Below are positions 8,983 through 16,410 of a DNA stretch of 64,000 nucleotides, piece after piece. Source of the stretch: Aliiroseovarius lamellibrachiae. Lineage in GTDB: Bacteria; Pseudomonadota; Alphaproteobacteria; Rhodobacterales; Rhodobacteraceae. The notes beneath the pieces are model-generated. The model was not told the DNA's origin. It made no database searches and saw only the letters and a list, made by a program, of their open reading frames with translations. A program made the position numbers and the translations under genes. Location: NCBI RefSeq assembly GCF_018599245.1, contig NZ_JAHEVJ010000002.1, forward strand, positions 186,001 to 250,000. The letters are read 5' to 3'. Each line of letters begins with the position of its first letter. Position 1 is the first letter of the stretch.

Positions 8983-9270
8983 ATGTCGCGAGTTTGCGAA
9001 CTGACCGGAAAAGGCCCAATGACTGGCAACAATGTCAGCCACGCCAAAAACAGAACCCGTCGTCGGTTTCTGCCAAACCTGAACGATGTGACGCTGCAGT
9101 CGGAAACCCTGGGCCGTGGATTTAAATTCCGCATCTCAGCTGCTGCTTTGCGCACCGTTGATCACCGCGGTGGTCTGGACGCGTTCATGGCGAAAGCAAA
9201 AGACACCGAGCTGTCGGCCTCTGCTTTGAAAATCAAAAAAGATATCGCTAAAGCTCAAGCTGCTGCTTAA
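8983..9270 (+). CDS. rpmB: 50S ribosomal protein L28
   Basis: 95 residues, matching bacterial L28: [20 protein letters not shown] at the N-terminus, then [11 protein letters not shown] and a Lys/Ala-rich C-terminus. L28 belongs to the large ribosomal subunit. ATG at 8983 is preceded by AAGGAAAAGACC; an in-frame extension to 8929 has no support. The gene stands alone, with a good terminator after it. The 291 bases upstream hold no other credible gene; they should contain the rpmB promoter, which I could not place confidently. Confidence 0.97.
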   Translation: MSRVCELTGKGPMTGNNVSHAKNRTRRRFLPNLNDVTLQSETLGRGFKFRISAAALRTVDHRGGLDAFMAKAKDTELSASALKIKKDIAKAQAAA

Positions 9271-9302
9271 GGTTTAGATCCCGGTTCACACCGGTAGGAT
9301 GC

Positions 9303-9332
9303 GCCGCCCTTGGGAAACCTTGGGCGGCTTTT
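9303..9332 (+). terminator. rpmB terminator
   Basis: GCCGCCC (9303-9309) pairs with GGGCGGC (9322-9328), continued by GG/CC pairs around a GAAA tetraloop after a small internal mismatch, and ends in TTTT. Confidence 0.85.
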
Positions 9333-9455
9333 CCTGTTTGGGTGTTGCCCGAAGGCCCCACCGGGAGGTGCCGGTCACCGCCGTTTATGCCTGCGTTTTG
9401 CCCCTGTGCCTTTTTGTCTCTTGCATGGCTGAAAAAAGAGGCATAGCTCTTGTGC

Positions 9456-9803
9456 ATGATCCGCGGTTTGATTTCATATCTCTTGGCGCTCGTGCTGACT
9501 GTGACCGGCTTTTCGCTGGCACAAGCCCGTGGCGAGAACCCCGGGGCCGGTTTAGGGCTCGAGATGGTGATCTGCACCGGGATCGGCATGACAACCATCA
9601 CGCTTGGTCCTGATGGGGAACCGGTTGAGACACAGCATGTCTGCCCGGATGGCGGCCAGATCTTTACCACCGCTTTTGCGCTGCCCAGCTTGGACCGGCC
9701 CGAAGCGCGACTGATTGCGGTTCTCACCACGCCAGATCATGCCTCTGTCACCCAGAACCCCGCGCTGTCACCCTCAGCCCGCGGCCCTCCCGCATTGATC
9801 TAA
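9456..9803 (+). CDS. Small exported protein, DUF2946-like, probably copper-linked
   Basis: 115 residues. The N-terminus MIRGLISYLLALVLTVTGFS followed by LAQA is a clear signal peptide. The mature part has two cysteines in the context VICTGIGM and HVCPDGG, a pattern like DUF2946 proteins, which are often found with copper genes. The next gene encodes a PCuAC copper chaperone, which supports a periplasmic metal role. The start is uncertain: AGAGG lies at a better distance from a TTG at 9450 than from the ATG at 9456. A weak inverted repeat (AAACGC/GCGTTT, 9802-9824) follows the stop. Confidence 0.65.
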   Translation: MIRGLISYLLALVLTVTGFSLAQARGENPGAGLGLEMVICTGIGMTTITLGPDGEPVETQHVCPDGGQIFTTAFALPSLDRPEARLIAVLTTPDHASVTQNPALSPSARGPPALI

Positions 9804-9979
9804 ACGCATTCGTCAGAAGCGTTTTGTTGTCTGTTCATGGGGCCGAACTGCGCCCAAATTCCATCTGAGCAGAGCGCAAAACGACCGCTGATATGCGGCG
9901 TTCCCCCACACGCGCTTGATCCAAAATATCCAAGATCTCCTGTGCGTTTCTTAATTAGATCAATATGATAGGAGCTACT

Positions 9980-10507
9980 ATGACCCAAACTATGACCCCG
10001 GTGAAAACCCTTCTGGCCGCAGGCGCCGCCGCCCTTTTCGCCCTTCCGGCATTTGCCGATAGCCAGATTATGGTGAAGGATGCCTATGCGCGCGCTTCTG
10101 GCATGATGGCCACCGCTGGGGCGGCGTTCATGCAAATTGAAAACCACGGCGACGAAGACGATCAGCTGATCGACGCGCGATCAGATATTGCGAAAAAGGT
10201 CGAGCTGCACACCCATAAGATCGACGATCAGGGTGTGGCCAAGATGCTGCATGTCCCCGAAGGCTTCACCATCCCAGCGGGCGGCATGCATGCGCTTGCG
10301 CGGGGCGGCGATCATGTGATGTTCATGGGTCTGAATGACAAGATGGAAGATGGCAAAATGGTCACCGTCACGCTGGTCTTTGAAAAAGCCGGCGAGGTCA
10401 CCATCGAAGTGCCCGTGGACCTTCAGCGCAAGCCAATGAATGGTGCCATGAAGATGGACCACAGCAAAATGGGCAGCGGCGCAATGGCCCCAGCCGCCAG
10501 CAACTAA
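9980..10507 (+). CDS. PCu(A)C-type periplasmic copper chaperone
   Basis: 175 residues with a signal peptide ending near ALPAFA. The mature domain has the PCuAC copper site pattern: VELHTH followed by a spaced Met, then HALARGGDHVMFMGL, giving the H-M...H-x-M ligand set that binds Cu(I) for delivery to the CuA/CuB sites of cytochrome oxidase. A Met/His-rich C-terminus (MKMDHSKMGS) may add a second, Cu(II)-type site. Start ATG at 9980 has GGAG five bases upstream; an ATG at 9965 is too close to any ribosome binding site. It follows the small exported protein by about 175 bases. Confidence 0.9.
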   Translation: MTQTMTPVKTLLAAGAAALFALPAFADSQIMVKDAYARASGMMATAGAAFMQIENHGDEDDQLIDARSDIAKKVELHTHKIDDQGVAKMLHVPEGFTIPAGGMHALARGGDHVMFMGLNDKMEDGKMVTVTLVFEKAGEVTIEVPVDLQRKPMNGAMKMDHSKMGSGAMAPAASN

Positions 10508-10548
10508 AGTGTGTCCAGTTTTCATCGAAGCATCTGTGCATCTGTCAT

Positions 10549-10608
10549 CGCATTTTGCGTTTGAGCGAAGCGAAAGGCAGCGAACAAGCGATACGATGTG
10601 AACTGGAA
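10549..10608 (-). repeat. Inverted, diverged copy of the 101-bp tandem repeat unit
   Basis: Read on the minus strand this segment contains TTCCAGTTCA, then TCGCTTGTTCGCTGCCTTTC and GCTTCGCTCAAACGC, the same order and nearly the same spacing as the tandem repeat at 12888-13089. Confidence 0.8.
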
Positions 10609-10868
10609 ACGCTCAACCTTGTTGGTCAAAAGAATTTCGGGGATCGAGCCCGTGGATTTGCGTCCCCTGCAGGCTCGATCGTCCCGATCTCGGGGACTAG
10701 TCACCCCCAATGGTCGCACCCTAGGGTGCGGCCATTACTTTGTCAGTGTTACAGGTTTTCTGCAACTCAAACTGTTGGAGAACCTCGGCAAAATAGACCT
10801 TAAAGCATCACGCCTTTAGCCTGAGGCCGGGAAAAGGCGAGGCGCCTCGAAACCAATCAATGGTGTGG

Positions 10869-10911
10869 GCGTTTTGCCATAAACCCGTGATTCACGTTTA
10901 TGGCAAAACGC
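10869..10911. terminator. 16-bp perfect hairpin abutting the cobB stop codon
   Basis: GCGTTTTGCCATAAAC (10869-10884) is the exact reverse complement of 10896-10911, with a short GTGA/TCAC extension in the loop. It starts one base past the sirtuin stop codon. The T-rich run (TTTATT) is on the plus-strand side, so it is not a textbook terminator for the minus-strand sirtuin gene, but it should protect or end that transcript. Confidence 0.65.
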
Positions 10912-10912
10912 T

Positions 10913-11605
10913 TTATTGGCGCAGAATATCCTGCACCCATTCAGGAACAGTTTTCGTCGCTGGCCCAATCCGCGCGTGATCAAAAAGTCCGTTGGTGGTG
11001 GATGGCTCAAGATTAATCTCAAGCGTTTGGGCGCCCACCGCATGTGCCTCTGCCACAAAGCCCGCCGCGGGATAAACCGTGCCCGAGGTGCCGATGGCCA
11101 CAAACAGATCGGCGTCCTGAAGGGCCGTGTAAATCTCCTCCATCCGGTACGGCATTTCGCCAAACCACACGATGTCCGGGCGCGTGTCCGGCCCGCCACA
11201 AGACGGGCAGGCGGCCAGATAATCCATGCTCGCAGGTGCCGGCCAGCGATGATCACAGACCGCACAAAGCGCGCCGGGCAGCGTGCCGTGCATATGGATC
11301 ACATCATCCGCACCTGCGCGTTCATGCAGGTCATCGACATTCTGCGTGACAAGGGTGACACGCCCGTTAAAGGCATCCTGCAGCCGGGCAAGTGCTGCGT
11401 GGGCGGCGTTGGGGCTGGCGGCCAGACAATTCGCGCGACGCGCATTATAAAACCCATGCACAAGCGCGGGGTTTCGGGAAAACCCCTCTGGCGTGGCCAC
11501 ATCCTCCAGATCATATTTGGTCCAAAGCCCGTCCTGGTCGCGAAAGGTGCCAAGGCCGCTTTCGGCTGACACCCCGGCCCCGGTCAAAATCACGATGTGG
11601 CGCAT
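10913..11605 (-). CDS. cobB: NAD-dependent protein deacylase, sirtuin
   Basis: 230 residues of the Sir2 family. GAGVSAESG at the N-terminus, TQNVDDLHERAG, the catalytic His in HGT, and the zinc ligands C-A-V-C and C-P-S-C are all present. The motif FYNARR supplies the Tyr-x-x-Arg pair that in class III sirtuins (SIRT5, E. coli CobB) recognises acidic acyl groups such as succinyl and malonyl, so desuccinylase/demalonylase activity is likely alongside deacetylation. Start ATG at 11605. It lies 16 bases after a HxlR regulator gene on the same strand, so the two are probably cotranscribed. A strong hairpin abuts the stop. Confidence 0.93.
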   Translation of the reverse strand: MRHIVILTGAGVSAESGLGTFRDQDGLWTKYDLEDVATPEGFSRNPALVHGFYNARRANCLAASPNAAHAALARLQDAFNGRVTLVTQNVDDLHERAGADDVIHMHGTLPGALCAVCDHRWPAPASMDYLAACPSCGGPDTRPDIVWFGEMPYRMEEIYTALQDADLFVAIGTSGTVYPAAGFVAEAHAVGAQTLEINLEPSTTNGLFDHARIGPATKTVPEWVQDILRQ

Positions 11606-11621
11606 GTGCCTCCCTTATCGG

Positions 11622-12272
11622 TTATCGGTGCCCGCCCAGAATATCGATCGCCTTTTGCAAGAGATCCAGCAAGGTCGCGACCTCATGCGGATCCTGTGCT
11701 TCAATGCCTTGGGTCTGGGCAAATTCGGTAAAGCGCACATTGCCGCCCGCCACCCGGTCCACATCCGCCCAGGCAAAGGCAATCCGCACTGGCGGAAGCG
11801 GCAAGGGCCCCATTTCAAGCGAGACATGCCCATCGGCCACCACCAGCCCAAAAGGCGCCTCGTCAATGATCAGCTCGGCCCGCAAATCGGTTTGCGGCGC
11901 CACCGCACGCTCAATCGCGCCGGCCAAAGACACCGCACGATGGCGGCTGTTTTCCGGGTCTGCTGGCTTGTCGGGCGGGGGCAGGCTGCGGCCAAATCGG
12001 GCCAGTTCAAACAGGATCGGCCGCGTGGCGGTCCCCTGATCGGTCAAGCGATAGGCCCGACCCGTTTTATTGACCAACCCAGCGTCGACAAGCTCTGACA
12101 ATCGGGCGGATAACATGTTTGTCGCAATGCCCGGCAACCCCGCCTTGATCTCACCAAAAGAGGTGGGACCCGCGTGAAGTTCTCGCAGGACATGCAACGC
12201 CCACCGGTTCCCCATGACATCAAGCGTCAAAGAGATCGGACAGGACTGAGAGTATGGTTTTGCGCGTTTCAT
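11622..12272 (-). CDS. HxlR-family transcriptional regulator with C-terminal extension
   Basis: 216 residues. The first 95 form a winged helix domain of the HxlR type: YSQSCPISLTLDVMGNRWAL with the conserved Cys, then FGEIKAGLPGIATNMLSARL and a wing ending YRLTDQG. About 110 more residues follow, resembling the C-terminal domain fused to HxlR domains in some actinobacterial and alphaproteobacterial regulators and possibly sensing a ligand. Start at 12272 gives the family-typical MKRAKPYSQSCP; the longer frame to 12332 was rejected. It is cotranscribed with the sirtuin gene and is divergent from the phosphatase gene. Confidence 0.85.
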   Translation of the reverse strand: MKRAKPYSQSCPISLTLDVMGNRWALHVLRELHAGPTSFGEIKAGLPGIATNMLSARLSELVDAGLVNKTGRAYRLTDQGTATRPILFELARFGRSLPPPDKPADPENSRHRAVSLAGAIERAVAPQTDLRAELIIDEAPFGLVVADGHVSLEMGPLPLPPVRIAFAWADVDRVAGGNVRFTEFAQTQGIEAQDPHEVATLLDLLQKAIDILGGHR

Positions 12273-12387
12273 ACCGCCAAGTATGTGATCCGGGTGGGGG
12301 TTTGCAAGTCGCTGGTTGCATATGGGCAACAACTAGCGGATGCATGCAAGGACAGGGGCGATACTCGTGTCCCAACCAGGAGGATCA

Positions 12388-12834
12388 ATGACCCAACATG
12401 TGCTTTTCGTCTGTCTCGGCAACATCTGCCGATCCCCCAGTGCCGAAGGGGTCGCGCGTGCGCTAAGCGCCGGACATGACATAGAATTCGACAGCGCGGG
12501 AACGTCAGACTGGCATGTGGGTGAACCGCCCTATGCGCCAATGCAGGCGGCGGCAAAGGCGCGTGGATACGATCTTTCCGGCCTGCGCGCGCGCCAATTT
12601 ACCTCGGCGGATTTTCACCAGTTTGACCTGATCATCGGCATGGATCGCGACAATTGTAAGGGGATCGAGGCCCTGCGCCCGCCCAAAAATGACACGCCGG
12701 TGCGTCTTTTTACCGATTTTGCACCCGAGACCGGCATGGATCATGTGCCCGACCCTTATTACACGCGGGACTTTGACCAGACCTTGGATTTGGTCGAGGC
12801 GGCGTCTCGTGGATTGTTGCGGGATCTGACGTAA
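12388..12834 (+). CDS. Low-molecular-weight protein-tyrosine phosphatase
   Basis: 148 residues. The P-loop CLGNICRSP lies at residues 10-18, matching C-x5-R-S, and the general-acid loop DPYY lies near residue 119, so both catalytic elements are intact. Such enzymes dephosphorylate tyrosine residues; the target cannot be told from context because no tyrosine kinase or exopolysaccharide genes are nearby. Start ATG at 12388 has AGGAGG five bases upstream. Followed by a weak hairpin (GGGCCGC/GCGGCCC, 12839-12868) and the 101-bp tandem repeat. Confidence 0.93.
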   Translation: MTQHVLFVCLGNICRSPSAEGVARALSAGHDIEFDSAGTSDWHVGEPPYAPMQAAAKARGYDLSGLRARQFTSADFHQFDLIIGMDRDNCKGIEALRPPKNDTPVRLFTDFAPETGMDHVPDPYYTRDFDQTLDLVEAASRGLLRDLT

Positions 12835-12887
12835 AAAAGGGCCGCGTCTGGCGTGTGCATGGCGGCCCCGTTTCAAGCGACTGTTTC

Positions 12888-13089
12888 AAACGCTCAAAGC
12901 ATTTCCAGTTCATACGGTGTCGCTTGTTCGCGGCCTTTCGCTTCGCTCAAACGCGAAAAGCAACATAGGACCACTTCAATGAAACCGGAAACGCTCAAAG
13001 CATTTCCAGTTCATACGGTGTCGCTTGTTCGCTGCCTTTCGCTTCGCTCAAACGCAAAAAGCAACATAGGACCACTTCAATGAAACTGA
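12888..13089. repeat. Two tandem copies of a 101-bp unit
   Basis: Units 12888-12988 and 12989-13089 differ at only a few positions. Each contains AAACGCTCAAAGCATTTCCA, then CGCTTGTTCG, CCTTTCGCTTCGCTCAAACG and AGCAACATAGGACCACTTCA. A third partial start follows at 13090. A relative in inverted orientation sits at 10549-10608. No open frame of note. Confidence 0.93.
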
Positions 13090-13101
13090 AAACGCTTCAG
13101 A

Positions 13102-13410
13102 TCAACTTTCGCAATAGGTGCGTACGGCTTGACCAAATTGTTTGTACTTTTGCCAAAACCGTTCGTCCGATGCGCGATCAGATTGCCGGGTGGATTGGCT
13201 TTGATGCGGGTCATTAAAGAATTTCACCACGCGGGTTTGTTCTTTTCGGTTCAACATCGCACTGGCAACATCCTCAATACAGCCACAAAGACTGCGGGAT
13301 GCGGCGCTGCGATCGGCGCTTAAACACGCTTTCTGGATCCCGCCAGCATGGGCCGCCTGGGATGTCAGAACCGTTGAACTCAGAACACAAGCGATAACCA
13401 AGTGTTTCAT
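13102..13410 (-). CDS. Small exported protein of unknown function
   Basis: 102 residues. The N-terminus MKHLVIACVLSSTVLTSQ followed by AAHAG is a signal peptide with an AHA cleavage site. The mature part has four cysteines (KACLSAD, SLCGC, TYCES), so one or two disulfides are likely in the periplasm. Start ATG at 13410 has AGAGG upstream and is preferred to 13443. I do not recognise a functional domain; related proteins seem common in Rhodobacteraceae. The gene converges on the tandem repeat at 12888-13089, which lies just past its stop. Confidence 0.7.
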   Translation of the reverse strand: MKHLVIACVLSSTVLTSQAAHAGGIQKACLSADRSAASRSLCGCIEDVASAMLNRKEQTRVVKFFNDPHQSQSTRQSDRASDERFWQKYKQFGQAVRTYCES

Positions 13411-13564
13411 TTTTCTGCCTCTTTTGCATTGTTCGTCATGCACTGGCCGATTGGCCTGTATTGGGTTCAGATGACTCTCTGCTCCTCATTCCGCATAAGA
13501 TAACACAGCCCGACCCCCGGTGGCAATTTCCCAAAAGATCACCCCGCTGAATGCGCGAAAACTG

Positions 13565-14512
13565 TCAGATTTCGGTGACGGTGATCCGGGGCAAAAGCGC
13601 ATCAACGTCACGTTTCGCACAGAGCGCCGTGGCCGCAGACATCACCGCAGCAGACGCCGCCGCAACCCCGTGGGCCAGCGCAGTCTTTGGCGTGTCTCCC
13701 CGTGCCAAGGCCAATGTGAACGCGCCCAGAAAGCTGTCGCCTGCGCCCACTTTGCTGTGGACCGTCACATCCGGCCCGCTGCCGTGCCAGGCCGTGTCCT
13801 TTGTGGCCAGAACCGACCCGTCTTTGCCGCGCCCCAGAATGACCATCTCGGCCACGCCGCGTGCGATCAGCCCTTGGGCAAAATCTGCGGCGTCTTGTGT
13901 GCTGGGCAAGGGGTGGCCCGCCATCGCTTCGCTTTCCACCTTGTCCAATCGCAGCACCGTCACCCGCGCGTTGCCGTTCAGCAGATCGCCGCCCGTGGTG
14001 TCAAGCACCAGCTTTGCGCCCGCTTCAGCCGTAAAGGCGGAACAATCCTGAATAAAGCTGTCGCTGATCCCCGGCGGCATGGAGCCGGATAAGACCACAA
14101 ATTGCCCCGCGCACAGATGGGATTTGATCGTGGCAAGACAGGCGGCGTTTTCATCCGCGCCCCACAGCGGGCCGGGCATCACAAAGCGGTATTGCGTGCG
14201 CGCGGCCCGGTCGCCCACGGCCAGTGACAGGCGGGTTTCACCGGGGATCTCTACCACCACATGCGGCACGTTTTCGCGGGTCAAAAGCGCCGCCACCTGC
14301 TGGCCGCGAAACCCGGCCAAAGCGACCAAAGCCGTGGCTTGCCCGCCCAGAATGCCAATTGCTCGCGCCACATTGATGCCCCCCCCGCCGGGGTCAAGCG
14401 TGGGTGCGTCACACCGGATTTTATCCTCGGCCACGACGTGATCCGCGTCGCTGGACATATCAAGCGTCGGGTTCAGGGTGAGGGTCAGGACAGGTGCGTT
14501 TTGAACGGGCAT
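13565..14512 (-). CDS. PfkB-family hexose/phosphofructose kinase
   Basis: 315 residues of the ribokinase/PfkB family, of the 1-phosphofructokinase-type subgroup: TLTLNPTLDM at the N-terminus, PGGGGINVARAIGILGG (substrate region), LSGSMPPG, and the anion hole with catalytic Asp in SKVGAGDSFLGAF. It should phosphorylate a sugar phosphate such as fructose-6-P or fructose-1-P; no PTS or sugar transporter genes are adjacent to decide which. Start ATG at 14512 follows GGAGCGCAAC. It is on the same strand as the leucine dehydrogenase-like gene, which ends about 100 bases upstream, but shared transcription is uncertain. Confidence 0.88.
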   Translation of the reverse strand: MPVQNAPVLTLTLNPTLDMSSDADHVVAEDKIRCDAPTLDPGGGGINVARAIGILGGQATALVALAGFRGQQVAALLTRENVPHVVVEIPGETRLSLAVGDRAARTQYRFVMPGPLWGADENAACLATIKSHLCAGQFVVLSGSMPPGISDSFIQDCSAFTAEAGAKLVLDTTGGDLLNGNARVTVLRLDKVESEAMAGHPLPSTQDAADFAQGLIARGVAEMVILGRGKDGSVLATKDTAWHGSGPDVTVHSKVGAGDSFLGAFTLALARGDTPKTALAHGVAAASAAVMSAATALCAKRDVDALLPRITVTEI

Positions 14513-14611
14513 GTTGTGCGCTCCAGCATAGGATTTCGCCAAACGCTAGGCGGATTTCAAATGCCCGTCCTTGATATGTGTCAGCGTTAACTGAACCGGT
14601 TAAGGGACGCT

Positions 14612-15661
14612 TTAGGCCGCCCGTTCGGTGATCGCGCGCGCCACCACATCTTGGGCCACATCCGCGGGGCTGACCCCCTTGCGCGCGGCCTCTCGCAGGA
14701 TCGCATCCATTGTGGCATCCAAAGCGGCAACCTTGTCATCGACCCAAGTTTTGCGATTTGCAATCTCAAGGATTTCGGTCGCCACATTGATGATCCCACC
14801 ACCATTGGCGACAAAATCAGGCGCATAAAGGATGCCTTTGTCGTGCAGCAAAGCCGCGTCTTCCGCACGCGCCAATTGGTTGTTGGCCCCGCCCGCAACG
14901 GCGGTGACGTTTAACTGCGCAATTGTGTCTGCGTTCAAGATGCCACCAATGGCGCAGGGGGCGAAAATGTCGGCCTGCACGCCGTAAATCGCGTCCAGCG
15001 CAACCGCTTTGGCGCCCAGCTCAACCACCGCCGCATCGACGCGGTCTTCAGAAATATCGGTGACGATCAGCTTGGCGCCCGCGTCCCCCAACAGTTCACA
15101 CAGGTTCCAACCCACATTGCCCAAGCCCTGCACCGACACGGTTTTGCCGGTCAGATCCGGGTCGCCAAACCGGTGCTTGGCCACGCAGCGGATGGCGTTG
15201 AAAATCCCGCGCGCGGTGATGGGCGAGGGATCACCAGAGGCAAATTCCCCATCCGCAAGCCCCGCCACAAATCGTGTCTCACGCGCAAGCTCAGCCATAT
15301 CCGCCGGGGTCATGCCCATGTCCTCTGCGGTCCAATAGCGCCCCTCGCAGGCCTCAATCGCGCGGGCAAAAGCATGCAGCAGTTCCGGCGTCTTCAGCGC
15401 CTTGGGATCGCCCAAAATCACCGCCTTGCCGCCCCCAAGCGGCAGGCCCGCCGCCGCGTTTTTATAGGTCATCCCCTCAGACAATCGCATCACATCCGTC
15501 AACGCCTCTTGCTCCGACGCATAGGGTTTCATCCGAAGCCCGCCCGCCGCTGGCCCCAATTTGGTCGAGTGGATGGCGATAAAGCCGATCAGCCCCAACG
15601 CTGTGTCCTCAACGCGGCGAATATCTTCGTGGCTGGTCGATGGAATGGATGTGATTTTCAT
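14612..15661 (-). CDS. Leu/Glu/Phe/Val dehydrogenase (leucine dehydrogenase-like)
   Basis: 349 residues. The catalytic segment PLGGGKAVILGDP carries the key lysine, and the NAD-binding Rossmann motif GLGNVG follows; length and layout fit leucine dehydrogenase rather than the longer glutamate dehydrogenases. It would deaminate branched-chain amino acids to 2-oxo acids with NAD. Start ATG at 15661 follows GGGAGAGAGAC; a frame to 15700 was rejected. It is divergent from an Lrp/AsnC regulator 125 bases away, an arrangement that usually means direct amino-acid-responsive control. Confidence 0.9.
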   Translation of the reverse strand: MKITSIPSTSHEDIRRVEDTALGLIGFIAIHSTKLGPAAGGLRMKPYASEQEALTDVMRLSEGMTYKNAAAGLPLGGGKAVILGDPKALKTPELLHAFARAIEACEGRYWTAEDMGMTPADMAELARETRFVAGLADGEFASGDPSPITARGIFNAIRCVAKHRFGDPDLTGKTVSVQGLGNVGWNLCELLGDAGAKLIVTDISEDRVDAAVVELGAKAVALDAIYGVQADIFAPCAIGGILNADTIAQLNVTAVAGGANNQLARAEDAALLHDKGILYAPDFVANGGGIINVATEILEIANRKTWVDDKVAALDATMDAILREAARKGVSPADVAQDVVARAITERAA

Positions 15662-15786
15662 GTCTCTCTCCCTTGGTGCGGCGACTTTAAGGGCGCACAC
15701 GCGAAGATTTGCACCAATTTTCGGCGTGATTTATGTACCAATTAGGGATAATCTGCTGCCCAAGGAAGATTAACGCGAGAAATACT

Positions 15787-16242
15787 ATGGACAGCACCGA
15801 TCGCCGCATCATCAAAGCGCTGCAATCTGACGGCCGGCAAAAACTGGGCGATCTGGCGCAAAAGGTCGGCCTGTCGCCCACCCCCTGCGCGCGCCGGGTG
15901 GCCGCACTTGAGGCGGCGGGCGTGATCACAGGTTACGGCGCGCGGGTCGATCAGGCCAAACTGGGCCTGCCGGTCAGCGTGTTTATCGAGGTCGAACTGG
16001 CCAGCCAAAGCCGCGAGGCGATTGACGCCTTCGAACGCGCCGTGTCGCGCATGGATGAGGTGATGGAATGCCATTTGATGAGCGGCAATCGCGACATCAT
16101 GCTGCGCGTTGTGGTGGCTGACCTGACCGCCTTTGACCGGTTCATGGAAAACCACCTGATGCGCATTGACGGCGTCAGCCGAATGCGGTCGAGCTTTACC
16201 CTGCGCACCATGGTGCGGCGGAACGTGCTGCCGGTCGGGTAA
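15787..16242 (+). CDS. Lrp/AsnC-family transcriptional regulator
   Basis: 151 residues: N-terminal helix-turn-helix (MDSTDRRIIKAL, then LAQKVGLSPTPCARRVAALE) and a C-terminal RAM/AsnC ligand-binding domain (VMECHLMSGNRDIMLRVV). Such proteins are octameric amino-acid sensors. Start ATG at 15787 was chosen by homology pattern; the ribosome binding site is weak (GCGAGA). The divergent partner is a branched-chain amino acid dehydrogenase, whose expression this protein most likely controls from the 125-bp shared region. Confidence 0.9.
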   Translation: MDSTDRRIIKALQSDGRQKLGDLAQKVGLSPTPCARRVAALEAAGVITGYGARVDQAKLGLPVSVFIEVELASQSREAIDAFERAVSRMDEVMECHLMSGNRDIMLRVVVADLTAFDRFMENHLMRIDGVSRMRSSFTLRTMVRRNVLPVG

Positions 16243-16252
16243 CACAACACCA

Positions 16253-16383
16253 GGGCCACGCCCGACCCTGGGTGGGCGTTTCGGAACAGGACCATGTGGC
16301 GACCGGTTGAAAACTCTCTACACATTTCCGAACCCTGAGACGTCGCAAAACGCCCTCCCATGGGGGAGGGTCGGGCGTGGCCC
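16253..16383. repeat. 131-bp element bounded by 17-bp perfect inverted repeats
   Basis: GGGCCACGCCCGACCCT (16253-16269) is the exact reverse complement of 16367-16383. Inside lies a further 7-bp stem CCCTCCC/GGGAGGG (16353-16370). CGCCCGACCCTGGGTGGGCG (16259-16278) also recurs, inverted and exact, at 20735-20754. The segment fills most of the space between the Lrp gene and the next gene; no target-site duplication was seen. Confidence 0.75.
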
Positions 16384-16410
16384 GAGCATTCGCTCGTGCC
16401 GGGGATGTGT

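Larger units (their letters stand above)
10508..10912. other. Structure-dense intergenic region between PCuAC gene and sirtuin gene
   Basis: 405 bases without a gene. In order it holds an inverted relative of the 101-bp repeat unit (10549-10608), a hairpin GATCGAGCC/GGCTCGATC (10642-10650 with 10672-10680), a 14-bp palindrome GCACCCTAGGGTGC (10716-10729), a 12-bp palindrome CGAGGCGCCTCG (10838-10849), and a 16-bp perfect hairpin at 10869-10911. Confidence 0.7.

Noticed and set aside
8695-9042. 115-codon minus-strand frame over the rpmB leader
   Set aside because: No domain or ribosome binding site and it overlaps the start of a certain ribosomal protein gene.
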